35,572 nt of DNA, taken from positions 1 through 35,572 of the IMG/VR virus record IMGVR_UViG_3300031722_000100. One strand, 5' to 3'. The notes beneath the pieces are model-generated. The model searched no databases. It was not told the origin of the DNA and worked only from the letters and a program-made list of their open reading frames with translations. Origin of the DNA: a virus. A program made the translations under genes and the position numbers. Shown here in pieces: positions 22,227 through 29,625 of this stretch; position 1 is the stretch's first letter; the number at the start of each line of letters is the position of its first letter.

Positions 22227-23638
22227 TAATTAATTAATGCCTCGGCTCGGACTTCTAAAGCGGTTATGGTCAAATGGCTGTCACTGGTTCCGCCTATTCG
22301 TTGGATCCGTCGATCGTTCATAACGCCGCATTGTAGCCAGTTTAAACGCTTTTCACGTTGACCCAACCTACCGGCCCGCCTTGTTCTAATATTGCTCCAC
22401 GTTGCGCCGCTGTCGTTACTGTAATTGGTCCATAGCATCGGATCCGCGTTCATGTTCTCAACGCGGCCAGTTAAGCACATAATTTCAATTTCGTGAAAAA
22501 TGCCACCTTGCCCGCCGTTATAACTAATCCCTGTTTGGATCTCCCAACCAACCGCCGCGCCATAATGCCCGCCGATATCAGATCTCAATTTATTTAACCC
22601 GCTTGCTATCGGATTTCCACAAAACCATTCGTTGTAAGCATAGTTAAAATTAAACGCTTGGTATGGACCCTCACCGGTTAACGTTGATCTTAAAATAAAC
22701 CATATTGGGGTGCTTAATTCAGCGCTCCCAGCCGCATCGTAAACATAGGAACCATTGGGTAAATGGATATATAAAAATTTATGGTTTTTGTCGGTCCGGG
22801 ATTCAATGATAATATGTTGCAACTCGTCGTCAGTATAACGTTGTAACTGAACGTCGATCTCCCTTGTGCTTATCTTAGTCATGTTTGAATCAGCTGCCAA
22901 CCACACACCAACTCCTTCATTCTGACCGCCACCAACAAATGCTATGGTATCGTCAAACACGCAAGCGGCAAAACTACCCACCGCGCCCCGGGGTATAAAA
23001 CCGCCGTCAACGCGTTGAAATGGGAAAAATTGCCCGCCAATATTTTGGAATTGTTCGATCGAATAGCGGTTGATAGCATATAAATGATTTCTTAAAACTT
23101 GCAAGCTGTTAATTGAATCCGGTACCACTTCACTTGATCCATAATTTAATGGGCTGAATGTTGTTGGTGTGCTTAAATTCGATGTGATTATATAATCTCC
23201 GTCTGTGCTGATAAAATAACCGTCCAACCAATTTATATATAAACAGGTCTGTAAATAAGGATCTATGACTTGCGCCAAACTGTTAGTTTTTAACGTGAAA
23301 TAATACAATAAACCTACCGCGCTTATTGCAATAATATCAAAACTGTAACATAAAGAACACTGTCCCACGCCTGGTATAACACCTAAATAGACTATTGAAC
23401 CGTCCGCATTGATCCGTGCAAATTTATTACCAATAACCCGATATAAAACACCATTTACAACGATCCCGCCGCGGTCATTTCCGACGGTATCTGTTATCCG
23501 TTCCAATCCTTCGGCGGGTCGTAAATAGCTGTCGCTAATCCCCGTTGATTGTGCCACTGGTACAAGGTTCACGGGGTAACTACTCCGATAATCCCCCGTC
23601 TGATCGCTATAAACCCCGCTTAATATTGGGACCTGCAT
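22226..23638 (-). CDS. Packaged-DNA stabilisation protein, P22 gp10-like
   Basis: At 470 residues it is nearly the same length as P22 gp10 (472), a tail-hub factor that closes the portal after packaging. The N-terminus (M-Q-V-P-I-L-S-G-V-Y, then R-S-S-Y-P-V-N-L-V-P-V and L-R-P-A-E-G-L) and beta-propeller-like repeats fit the family, as does the C-terminal tract with W-x-N-x-R, R-A-G-R-L-G-Q-R and R-L-N-W-L-Q-C-G. Gene order differs slightly from P22 because an SGNH protein and a small protein lie between it and the gp4-like gene. Confidence 0.85.
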   Translation of the reverse strand: MQVPILSGVYSDQTGDYRSSYPVNLVPVAQSTGISDSYLRPAEGLERITDTVGNDRGGIVVNGVLYRVIGNKFARINADGSIVYLGVIPGVGQCSLCYSFDIIAISAVGLLYYFTLKTNSLAQVIDPYLQTCLYINWLDGYFISTDGDYIITSNLSTPTTFSPLNYGSSEVVPDSINSLQVLRNHLYAINRYSIEQFQNIGGQFFPFQRVDGGFIPRGAVGSFAACVFDDTIAFVGGGQNEGVGVWLAADSNMTKISTREIDVQLQRYTDDELQHIIIESRTDKNHKFLYIHLPNGSYVYDAAGSAELSTPIWFILRSTLTGEGPYQAFNFNYAYNEWFCGNPIASGLNKLRSDIGGHYGAAVGWEIQTGISYNGGQGGIFHEIEIMCLTGRVENMNADPMLWTNYSNDSGATWSNIRTRRAGRLGQREKRLNWLQCGVMNDRRIQRIGGTSDSHLTITALEVRAEALIN

Positions 23639-23641
23639 AAA

Positions 23642-25591
23642 TTAACCCATGTTTTGAGATGTTACGAAAGAAAAACTTAACAACGCACCCGCATATTCGC
23701 AACCTAATCTATTGGGGTGTGATGAATCGTTACCATAAAAATCAAAGTTCCCGTTACCGGTTGTTGCACCAACCCAACCCGTTCCGGTAAACCATTGGGG
23801 CGGCCCGACGTTAAACGTAATCCCCCTGGAATTGGTGCAGGTCCCTCGCGTAGGATCAACAAATACCCAATTAATCCCCGGATAATTTTTCAACTCATTA
23901 AGAACAACTAACGCTTTTCCTTGCTGATCCGGTATGGACGCGCCTAACCAACTACTTGCAGGTGTCCAACCGCCAACGATCAAATATACAGCATTAGGTA
24001 ACTGGCTAAACAAGGTTGCATAAAAGTTTTTAACCGCTGCCGTATGTGCTGCCCCAATCGCGTCGTTAAGGTTTCCTGCAATCAAAACATTCTTAGGATT
24101 ACAAGCTATGATATTCGGTAAACGGTCAATAAAAACGGGTGCGCCGGAATTATACCCCGTACCTGATACCGCTGATTCATGGATTAAAACCCCGTGTACA
24201 TTGCTAACAAATTCATCATATGGACCTGCCCACCATTGGTTGCATCGCTGTATACCATACGAATCGGATATTAACGCCCATGGGGGAAAATCGACGGTAT
24301 GATCTAACGCGCCGACGGTTGTATTCGGTTCGATCACCAACCCCGCACACGAAGCGTTATAACCAACCGCTGTAATGCGCCTAAATCCGCGCGTTCCAAA
24401 ATTGACTTTAATAAATGAAATATCGTTACCTAACCCCGGTGGAATATTGATGTATAACGGGCATAATATAACAAATCCTTTCCCGTCCATTCGATCAACA
24501 TAAAAATTCCACTTATCGTTAGCATTACCAACAACTTCAAACATCGTACCCTCATGAGTAAAACTCATTGTTGTGTGCCACGCTAAACCACTTGCCCGCC
24601 CCTGATAAAAGTCATAAGCGGTTGTTGTCTTTTTAAACGTGTAACCGGCTCGATCATAAATAAAAATGCTTGCTGCATCCGTAAACGGTATCTTAATACC
24701 ACCAGCAATTGTTGACGCTGGAAACTGTCCGCCCGCGTTGGTGCTGTTAAATGTCACTTTAGGCTTAGGGGGATAAAAAACCGCGTTATATGTTGCGCCA
24801 GATCCCGTGCCTCCCGTCGCTGTTACGGTTGTTCCTGCTACCGGGACCACTGAATAAACACCTGGATCCTGCAAATTTGTAGTTTTAACGCCCATTACAA
24901 CATTAACCGTACAACCCGTTAATGTGGCGTTAGTCACTGGCTCAATTAATACGTTCGTAGGGTTGGCGCTGTACGACCCTGCCCGCTTTATTGAATCTAT
25001 GCTAGTGCAAATACCCCCGGCAATCGTTACAGTTAATAAAAATGCCTCGGAAAATGTCCCGGTTGTGCCTGTTAACGTTGTGGATCCATTCGTACCACCT
25101 GATCCCGCGGCCACAATAGTGGCACTAACTACCATTGTTTCAACGACGATAGCTTTCGCGGCTGGGGAGGCTGTACCCCCCACAAGCGTTAAAATGTCGC
25201 CGGGTATGTAATTACCAACGCCGGGGGTTAACGGTTGAACCCCATAACAACGCCCAACCGCATCATCTATTAGGGCCGGCACTGGGCTATATTTTGGCAA
25301 TTTTGGGATTGTTTCTCCTACAACCGGGGCAATCGCTGAAGAATATTCAATTATTGCTCCAACCGATTCAATAAAAATTGTTGTTGTTCCGTCACCTACA
25401 TCTGAGGTCGGATAAGTTACAACAAACCTATTATTCACAATAGGATTAAACAACATAGGTTGTTTAATCCCTAACGGTCCGATCTTGTAAACTTTAGCTA
25501 TGCCCGTATGTATAACATCAACTGTTAAGCTTTCGCCTAACTGCATTTCAATTATGGCTGAGCCGTTCGGGAAAATTGTTCCGGTTTTCAT
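23642..25591 (-). CDS. Tail-associated protein with SGNH/GDSL hydrolase domain
   Basis: A 649-residue protein whose C-terminal third is an SGNH hydrolase: block I S-D-S444-Y-G, G-T-G-Y block, block III G-N-L-N509-D510, and block V D622-S-S-H625. Such domains in phage tails usually remove O-acetyl groups from surface polysaccharide. The first 400 residues are beta-rich and Gly/Thr-rich, with V-T-A-T-G-G-T-G-S-G-A-T-Y linker-like stretches, suggesting a trimeric stem. It has no P22-type head-binding domain. Located between head-closure genes, it could be a second tailspike. The substrate is unknown. Confidence 0.78.
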   Translation of the reverse strand: MKTGTIFPNGSAIIEMQLGESLTVDVIHTGIAKVYKIGPLGIKQPMLFNPIVNNRFVVTYPTSDVGDGTTTIFIESVGAIIEYSSAIAPVVGETIPKLPKYSPVPALIDDAVGRCYGVQPLTPGVGNYIPGDILTLVGGTASPAAKAIVVETMVVSATIVAAGSGGTNGSTTLTGTTGTFSEAFLLTVTIAGGICTSIDSIKRAGSYSANPTNVLIEPVTNATLTGCTVNVVMGVKTTNLQDPGVYSVVPVAGTTVTATGGTGSGATYNAVFYPPKPKVTFNSTNAGGQFPASTIAGGIKIPFTDAASIFIYDRAGYTFKKTTTAYDFYQGRASGLAWHTTMSFTHEGTMFEVVGNANDKWNFYVDRMDGKGFVILCPLYINIPPGLGNDISFIKVNFGTRGFRRITAVGYNASCAGLVIEPNTTVGALDHTVDFPPWALISDSYGIQRCNQWWAGPYDEFVSNVHGVLIHESAVSGTGYNSGAPVFIDRLPNIIACNPKNVLIAGNLNDAIGAAHTAAVKNFYATLFSQLPNAVYLIVGGWTPASSWLGASIPDQQGKALVVLNELKNYPGINWVFVDPTRGTCTNSRGITFNVGPPQWFTGTGWVGATTGNGNFDFYGNDSSHPNRLGCEYAGALLSFSFVTSQNMG

Positions 25592-25593
25592 GG

Positions 25594-26058
25594 TTATGAT
25601 CCAAATCTAAACCAAACGTTAAGCGGTTGGTTGTATTTAAAATTAATCGGGGTCGTTGGGCTTAATCCCGCGTTAGCTCCGATCACTGTTGAACCTAACG
25701 AGCTTAACGTCAAGGCTGTTATTGTTTGCGTTGAAACTAGGGCTATTTTCTGGCCGTCAATCGCCACACCGTATGCAGGAAAAGTCACTGTTAACGCGGC
25801 AATGGTCCCGACTGGCTGGATAATGTACCACTTGTTATAAGTTGCGCCATTGTCAGGGATCGTCGCACCAGTCAATGGTACGCTGTAAAAAGTAACATAA
25901 CTAGAAACTGACGTTAATAGGCTTTGAATAAACGCGGCAATTGTCGAAAATGCCGCCGCCATGGTTAACCCTGAATTTTGAACAAACACCGGGACCAAAT
26001 CGCCGGCCCCAACTGACTGGGTAACAGGCAAACGGCTACCGTTTAAAAATTGGCTCAT
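25594..26058 (-). CDS. Small structural protein, tail appendage candidate
   Basis: A 154-residue protein. The N-terminal 45 residues (SRLPVTQSVGAGDLVPVFVQ and an Ala/Thr-rich helix, AAAFSTIAAFIQSLL) look like an attachment segment; the rest is a beta sandwich with LTVTFPAYGVAIDGQKIALV and a V-W-F-R ending. It shares this plan with the 139-residue protein at 21807-22226. It lies one base after the gp4-like gene and three bases before the SGNH gene, so it may anchor that protein to the tail; this is inference. Confidence 0.5.
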   Translation of the reverse strand: MSQFLNGSRLPVTQSVGAGDLVPVFVQNSGLTMAAAFSTIAAFIQSLLTSVSSYVTFYSVPLTGATIPDNGATYNKWYIIQPVGTIAALTVTFPAYGVAIDGQKIALVSTQTITALTLSSLGSTVIGANAGLSPTTPINFKYNQPLNVWFRFGS

Positions 26059-26059
26059 A

Positions 26060-26539
26060 TTAAATTATCTCGGTTGGGGTTGTTGAATCATTGCCCGAAT
26101 TAAAAACGCGGCTTAACGGCTTATTTCCTGCCCCTGTCAATAGCGTTCCGGGGTATTGTTTATCGGGGATAACACTCAAGTTTAAAAGCATCGCCGTGAA
26201 CGATTCCCTGGCGTTGCTTATTGAATCAGGGGTTAATGTTTTACCAAACGACGGGGCGATCCTTTTCGCTAGATTCATGTAAGCGGCTTCAACCGCTGCA
26301 GCTGGTAAATTAGAAAGCTGGTTGATATCTGAACCGATCTGCCCGGTTGGTAATGGATAACCAATATTAACGCCCATAGCCGCCCATGTACCCATTAATC
26401 CATCAAGCTGCAATAAAACCCGGCTTAATTGCGCCGGGTCAATATCATATAAATAATTAGCAAAACCGATCTCATTAAAAGCGGCCGTTATAATGTCAAG
26501 TTTTGTCCATCCACTATTTAAACCGCTATTATCTGACAT
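26060..26539 (-). CDS. Head-to-tail adaptor, P22 gp4-like
   Basis: A 159-residue helical protein close in length to P22 gp4 (166), which binds under the portal and starts tail assembly. The opening W-T-K-L-D-I-I-T-A-A-F-N-E-I-G, then L-D-G-L-M-G-T-W-A-A-M-G-V-N-I-G-Y and E-A-A-Y-M-N-L-A-K-R-I-A-P, are typical of the family. The C-terminus (P-G-T-L-L-T-G-A-G-N) is also gp4-like. A good AGAGG ribosome-binding site precedes the ATG. It follows the coat gene and two tiny genes, as expected from P22 order. Confidence 0.85.
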   Translation of the reverse strand: MSDNSGLNSGWTKLDIITAAFNEIGFANYLYDIDPAQLSRVLLQLDGLMGTWAAMGVNIGYPLPTGQIGSDINQLSNLPAAAVEAAYMNLAKRIAPSFGKTLTPDSISNARESFTAMLLNLSVIPDKQYPGTLLTGAGNKPLSRVFNSGNDSTTPTEII

Positions 26540-26542
26540 TGG

Positions 26543-26734
26543 TTAAACCTCTGCTTTTGTTTTATTGGTTGTTTTTACTGGCGGGGCGGTTAACGCTTCG
26601 GCTTCATCGGGGGATAATGCCCAACCGTTAACTAATGCGTCGGTTAATTCGTCGCCGTCGTCAACGTTCTTAATATCGTAGGTTTTACCCTCCAGATATT
26701 CAATCTGATCGCCTGGATATCTGTAAACAAACAT
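26543..26734 (-). CDS. Hypothetical 63-residue protein of head region
   Basis: A small acidic protein with a folded N-terminal part (FVYRYPGDQIEYLEGKTYDI, then a D-D-G-D turn and A-L-V-N-G-W-A-L) and a Lys/Thr-rich tail. It lies one base after a Lys-rich microprotein gene and four bases before the gp4-like gene, so it belongs to the head operon. It may be a capsid-associated protein. I do not recognise the family. Confidence 0.6.
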   Translation of the reverse strand: MFVYRYPGDQIEYLEGKTYDIKNVDDGDELTDALVNGWALSPDEAEALTAPPVKTTNKTKAEV

Positions 26735-26735
26735 T

Positions 26736-26846
26736 TTAACACCCCTTTTTCTTGCCGGGGGCTTTACCCTTTGGCATTTTTGCGGGGGCCTTTTTTCCGA
26801 TCATAATAATTATACCCGGCTTGGTGACTGGTTGTGATTTTGCCAT
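26736..26846 (-). CDS. Lys-rich 36-residue microprotein
   Basis: The open frame extends upstream to 26939, but only the ATG at 26846 has a good ribosome-binding site (CAGGAG), and the longer version would overlap the coat gene. The product is very basic: a short hydrophobic stretch (GIIIMIG) followed by a tail of K-K, P-K-G-K-A-P and G-K-K-K-G-C. It directly follows the coat gene. The basic tail suggests nucleic acid or capsid-interior binding, but this is a guess. Confidence 0.55.
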   Translation of the reverse strand: MAKSQPVTKPGIIIMIGKKAPAKMPKGKAPGKKKGC

Positions 26847-26874
26847 TTTACTGCACTCCTGAAAATTAAGGGGG

Positions 26875-26890
26875 TTCCCATCCATGGGAA
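26875..26890 (-). terminator. Hairpin downstream of coat gene, possible leaky terminator
   Basis: Seven-base arms (TTCCCAT and ATGGGAA) flank two bases, just after the coat gene stop (26909). No clear U-run follows on the minus strand; only TTAATTTT appears after five C. It may stabilise the coat mRNA or partly terminate it. Confidence 0.35.
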
Positions 26891-26908
26891 AATGAAACTC
26901 TATAAAAA

Positions 26909-28195
26909 TTAAGTTTGATTGAAAAGCATAACGCCGCATTGTTGCGGTTGGTTAACCACTACGCCGAACAACGTATCGACCCGGCCTTTTAATGTCAAAG
27001 TGTTAATGTCTAAAAAGTAAGACATTGTTAATGTGATACCGCTCTCGGTCGTACCTGTCATTACATTAACGCCCGCATCGGTTGGGATCTCATATTTACA
27101 TGGGATAATTTCGATGGCTTGTTTTTGCCAGAACGGGTTAACCGGGGCTGCTACAGTATTTAAAAATGTAATAGCTGCACCCGCGCCGGGTGTAGCTGTC
27201 ACGTTCTTATATTGCAGTTCTGCCGGGGTTCCACCTGTGCCGCTTATGATAGGCGGGCTTATTTCAACCGTACCTGTGCCACCTGCACCTGTTACGATCC
27301 GGTTAATAACGAACGTCATCGGCTGGCCGGTATCTACTTTTGTAATTTGATGAACCGAGTTACAAACGTTGGCGGCAAATTGAAAACGATCACCAACCGC
27401 AACCGTGCCACTGGTTACAGTAATCGGGATCACCTGATACCTGTTTTCTTTCGGGGTAACTGATCCGTCGGACTGGGTTGTAGTAGCTGCCGGGGTGTAA
27501 TATTGGCCCGCACTTGTTAAAGTAACAGTAACACCGGCCGCGGCCGCTTGTCTGTAACCATAATCAAGTTTAAACATTTCAAAACCGGCAATATCAGCAT
27601 TGATACGCGCTTTTTCGTATGCTGTACGGGGCAAATCATTAATTGTCTGACGTGATGCCAGGTTACCCGCTGCCGCGTTGTAATCACGTGGCGTTAACGC
27701 TGCTTTACGTTCAAACATCGATACGCCGCGTTCATCCATTGCTGCACTTGCCAGCCCCCAATCATCATAACCGACTGACGCCGTGGTTCGCTTAATCGTG
27801 ATTGTACCTTGCAACGCGGCCGCGTTAGAAACTGCGACGTTAATGTCTGATGCTAGTTTTTGCTTTGCCGCTTTTAGCAGGCTGCCGCGGGTTAACGCGT
27901 CGCGGAGTTCTAACCCATTAAGGTTAAACACTGAGTTTTTTTGAAAACCAATTGACGCGGGAACGGCCAATTGTGTGGCGCTGGCTGCTGAAAATGCGGA
28001 CGTGGCATCAATACCGTTCTGACTTGTAGCGATCATTGGGATCGTTCGCCAAATGGTATCACTTGATCGTTGGAAACTTTCGCCTGATGCGTTGAACTTT
28101 TCAACGTTTTTAGACATTACTAATTGATCGTCGAATGATTCCAGTAAGTTTTCAAACTGGATCGTTATTTGTTTATTTAAGTTATTCGTGGCCAT
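26909..28195 (-). CDS. Major capsid protein, P22 coat-like
   Basis: At 428 residues it is almost the length of P22 coat protein (430). The N-terminal helix (NLNKQITIQFENLLESFDDQ), W-R-T-I-P-M-I after a D-T segment, and the C-terminal V-D-T-L-F-G-V-V-V-N-Q-P-Q-Q-C-G-V pattern fit this HK97-fold family. An inserted beta domain in the middle (about 220-340, Gly/Thr/Val-rich) corresponds to the P22 insertion domain. The ribosome-binding site is strong (AGGAG), and a near-consensus promoter lies about 130 bases upstream, fitting the need for the most copies. Confidence 0.9.
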   Translation of the reverse strand: MATNNLNKQITIQFENLLESFDDQLVMSKNVEKFNASGESFQRSSDTIWRTIPMIATSQNGIDATSAFSAASATQLAVPASIGFQKNSVFNLNGLELRDALTRGSLLKAAKQKLASDINVAVSNAAALQGTITIKRTTASVGYDDWGLASAAMDERGVSMFERKAALTPRDYNAAAGNLASRQTINDLPRTAYEKARINADIAGFEMFKLDYGYRQAAAAGVTVTLTSAGQYYTPAATTTQSDGSVTPKENRYQVIPITVTSGTVAVGDRFQFAANVCNSVHQITKVDTGQPMTFVINRIVTGAGGTGTVEISPPIISGTGGTPAELQYKNVTATPGAGAAITFLNTVAAPVNPFWQKQAIEIIPCKYEIPTDAGVNVMTGTTESGITLTMSYFLDINTLTLKGRVDTLFGVVVNQPQQCGVMLFNQT

Positions 28196-28320
28196 TGTTG
28201 GCGCTCCTATAAAATGGATTGATTAAAAGTTATACCTTTCTAATCTCGCCATTTTATAAGGGCCTTGTGCGGGGGGCTTTGTTCGCGGTTTTTTAACGGC
28301 TACCGGTTGCCTTTTGTTCA

Positions 28321-28349
28321 ATTATAGATTTATGTTTTTACTTTGGCAA
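28321..28349 (-). promoter_or_regulatory. Promoter for the coat gene
   Basis: On the minus strand, -35 TTGCCA (28349-28344), a 17-base spacer and perfect -10 TATAAT (28326-28321). It lies in the 164-nt gap before the coat gene, giving a leader of about 115 nt. It would add coat transcripts beyond those from the upstream late promoter. Confidence 0.75.
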
Positions 28350-28359
28350 TGATCTATTG

Positions 28360-28563
28360 TTACCCGTCAAATGCCCCAGCTAATAAGTTATGTTTAAATG
28401 ATTCAAGTAAATATAAAAGGGTCGCTTTATTACCTGTGGATCCTGCATAATAAAAATCCCTGGCTTCACCTTTTTTAAAACCAATAATCAGAACATCATC
28501 CAGTCGCCCCATAGCTGCTCTTAAAACATCATTTGGGGTTGGTTTTTTTTCTAGTTCGCTCAT
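28360..28563 (-). CDS. Hypothetical 67-residue protein between scaffold and coat
   Basis: A small protein with mixed alpha and beta character (TPNDVLRAAMGRLDDVLIIG, then a Tyr and Gly-rich turn and L-L-Y-L-L-E-S-F-K). The start overlaps the scaffold stop by four bases (ATGA), so it is co-translated. It is conserved-looking but not a family I can name. Its place suggests a minor role in capsid assembly. Confidence 0.6.
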   Translation of the reverse strand: MSELEKKPTPNDVLRAAMGRLDDVLIIGFKKGEARDFYYAGSTGNKATLLYLLESFKHNLLAGAFDG

Positions 28564-29411
28564 TTTTGCAACCCTCTCTTATAAGCGGCTACTTTTGTAA
28601 AATCTCCTGTTTTTTGCGCTTCGGTTCGTAAACGTTCAAGTTTCACGTCGGTTTTACCACTTATAACCGCCGCGCCTGATCCGGTCCCCAAGTTCAAACG
28701 CCGCTCGGGTTCGGGGGCTGTTCTTTTCGTCACTGTAATGCTCCTTTCAATTTCATTCATTTGTAATGCGAACTGAATCGGGTCAGTTATCTTCGCCAAC
28801 GCTTCCAATTTTGATTTATTCTTACCCAACGCATAAATTAGTTTCGCGGGCTCCTTGGCAAATTTTAAAATAATCCCCTGCCGTTCGGGATCAATAACGC
28901 TTATTAATTCCGCTTCGGCATCGTCAAAATCTTTAACTTTTAACGCGGCCTTTTGCCCCTTGTAAGAATCTACTAACCCAGCCCAACCTTTTTGTGCATC
29001 GATAACCCGCTGTTGCTCTTGCTGAAGCTGTTGGGTAACCGTTTGTTGATGTATAACCCAATTTACCAACGCCGCCTCATGGGCTTCGGTATCATACCCG
29101 CAACTTTCCAATGTCGGCTTTTCGATAACGTCCGGGGCGTGCTGGTTCGTTATCGGTTGGCGCAAGGCTTCCAACTCTGCCGCAAGTTCCCGGTTTTTGC
29201 GTTGCGTCTCTTTAAAAGCTTTTCTAAATTCTTTTATAGGCGGTAATGCGTCAAGCTCTTTTTCTGCTTTTTCCTCGTCGGTTAACTCGTCATCGTTACC
29301 GATTGATATTTCAAACTCCGCGCCGTCGTCTGGATCGCCCGCGCCGTCTAATTGGTCGTCAAGTTCAACGTCCTCAATATCGTTATCTAAATCATTTTCT
29401 AAAACGTCCAT
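28560..29411 (-). CDS. Capsid scaffold protein, P22 gp8-like
   Basis: A 283-residue protein with the layout of P22 scaffold (303). The N-terminus is very acidic (DNDIEDVELDD and similar), the centre is coiled-coil helix (KAFKETQRKNRELAAELEAL and a Gln-rich stretch), and the basic C-terminus (T-D-V-K-L-E-R-L-R, T-G-D-F-T-K-V-A-A-Y-K-R) matches the coat-binding end. It guides coat assembly around the portal and then leaves the capsid. It lies between portal and coat genes, as in P22. Confidence 0.82.
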   Translation of the reverse strand: MDVLENDLDNDIEDVELDDQLDGAGDPDDGAEFEISIGNDDELTDEEKAEKELDALPPIKEFRKAFKETQRKNRELAAELEALRQPITNQHAPDVIEKPTLESCGYDTEAHEAALVNWVIHQQTVTQQLQQEQQRVIDAQKGWAGLVDSYKGQKAALKVKDFDDAEAELISVIDPERQGIILKFAKEPAKLIYALGKNKSKLEALAKITDPIQFALQMNEIERSITVTKRTAPEPERRLNLGTGSGAAVISGKTDVKLERLRTEAQKTGDFTKVAAYKRGLQK

Positions 29412-29423
29412 TTTAAACCCTTG

Positions 29424-29561
29424 TTAAATTAATAAAAAAAAACTTTGTGTTGTTTCGTGGCCGGACATGGTAACAGCGGCCAATAAAAAAACCGTACCCA
29501 ATACCGCAATAAAACCAACAACTATTTTTAAAACATCATGTAACACCTCTAACGCTCTCAT
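29424..29561 (-). CDS. Single-pass membrane microprotein, 45 residues
   Basis: This small ORF begins MRALEVLHDVLKIVVGF and has one hydrophobic helix (about IVVGFIAVLGTVFLLAAVTM), then a short polar part and a hydrophobic end. GGGG lies eight bases before the ATG. It fills the gap between portal and scaffold genes, behind a stem-loop that follows the portal gene. Function unknown; a membrane role in lysis timing or exclusion is possible. Confidence 0.5.
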   Translation of the reverse strand: MRALEVLHDVLKIVVGFIAVLGTVFLLAAVTMSGHETTQSFFLLI

Positions 29562-29579
29562 GATAAACCCCGTTTAATT

Positions 29580-29613
29580 AAAATCAGTTAACAATATAAA
29601 ATTAACTGATTTT
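29580..29613 (-). terminator. AT-rich perfect stem-loop after portal gene
   Basis: Twelve-base perfect arms (AAAATCAGTTAA and TTAACTGATTTT) flank a ten-base loop, starting 13 bases after the portal stop codon. The stem is AT-rich and its 3' arm ends in TTTT followed by AATT, so it may be a weak leftward terminator or a processing site. Confidence 0.5.
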
Positions 29614-29625
29614 AAAATCAAGTTA

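Noticed and set aside
26736-26939. 67-residue version of the Lys-rich microprotein
   Set aside because: The extra N-terminal part overlaps the coat gene end and lacks a ribosome-binding site; the ATG at 26846 has CAGGAG in place.
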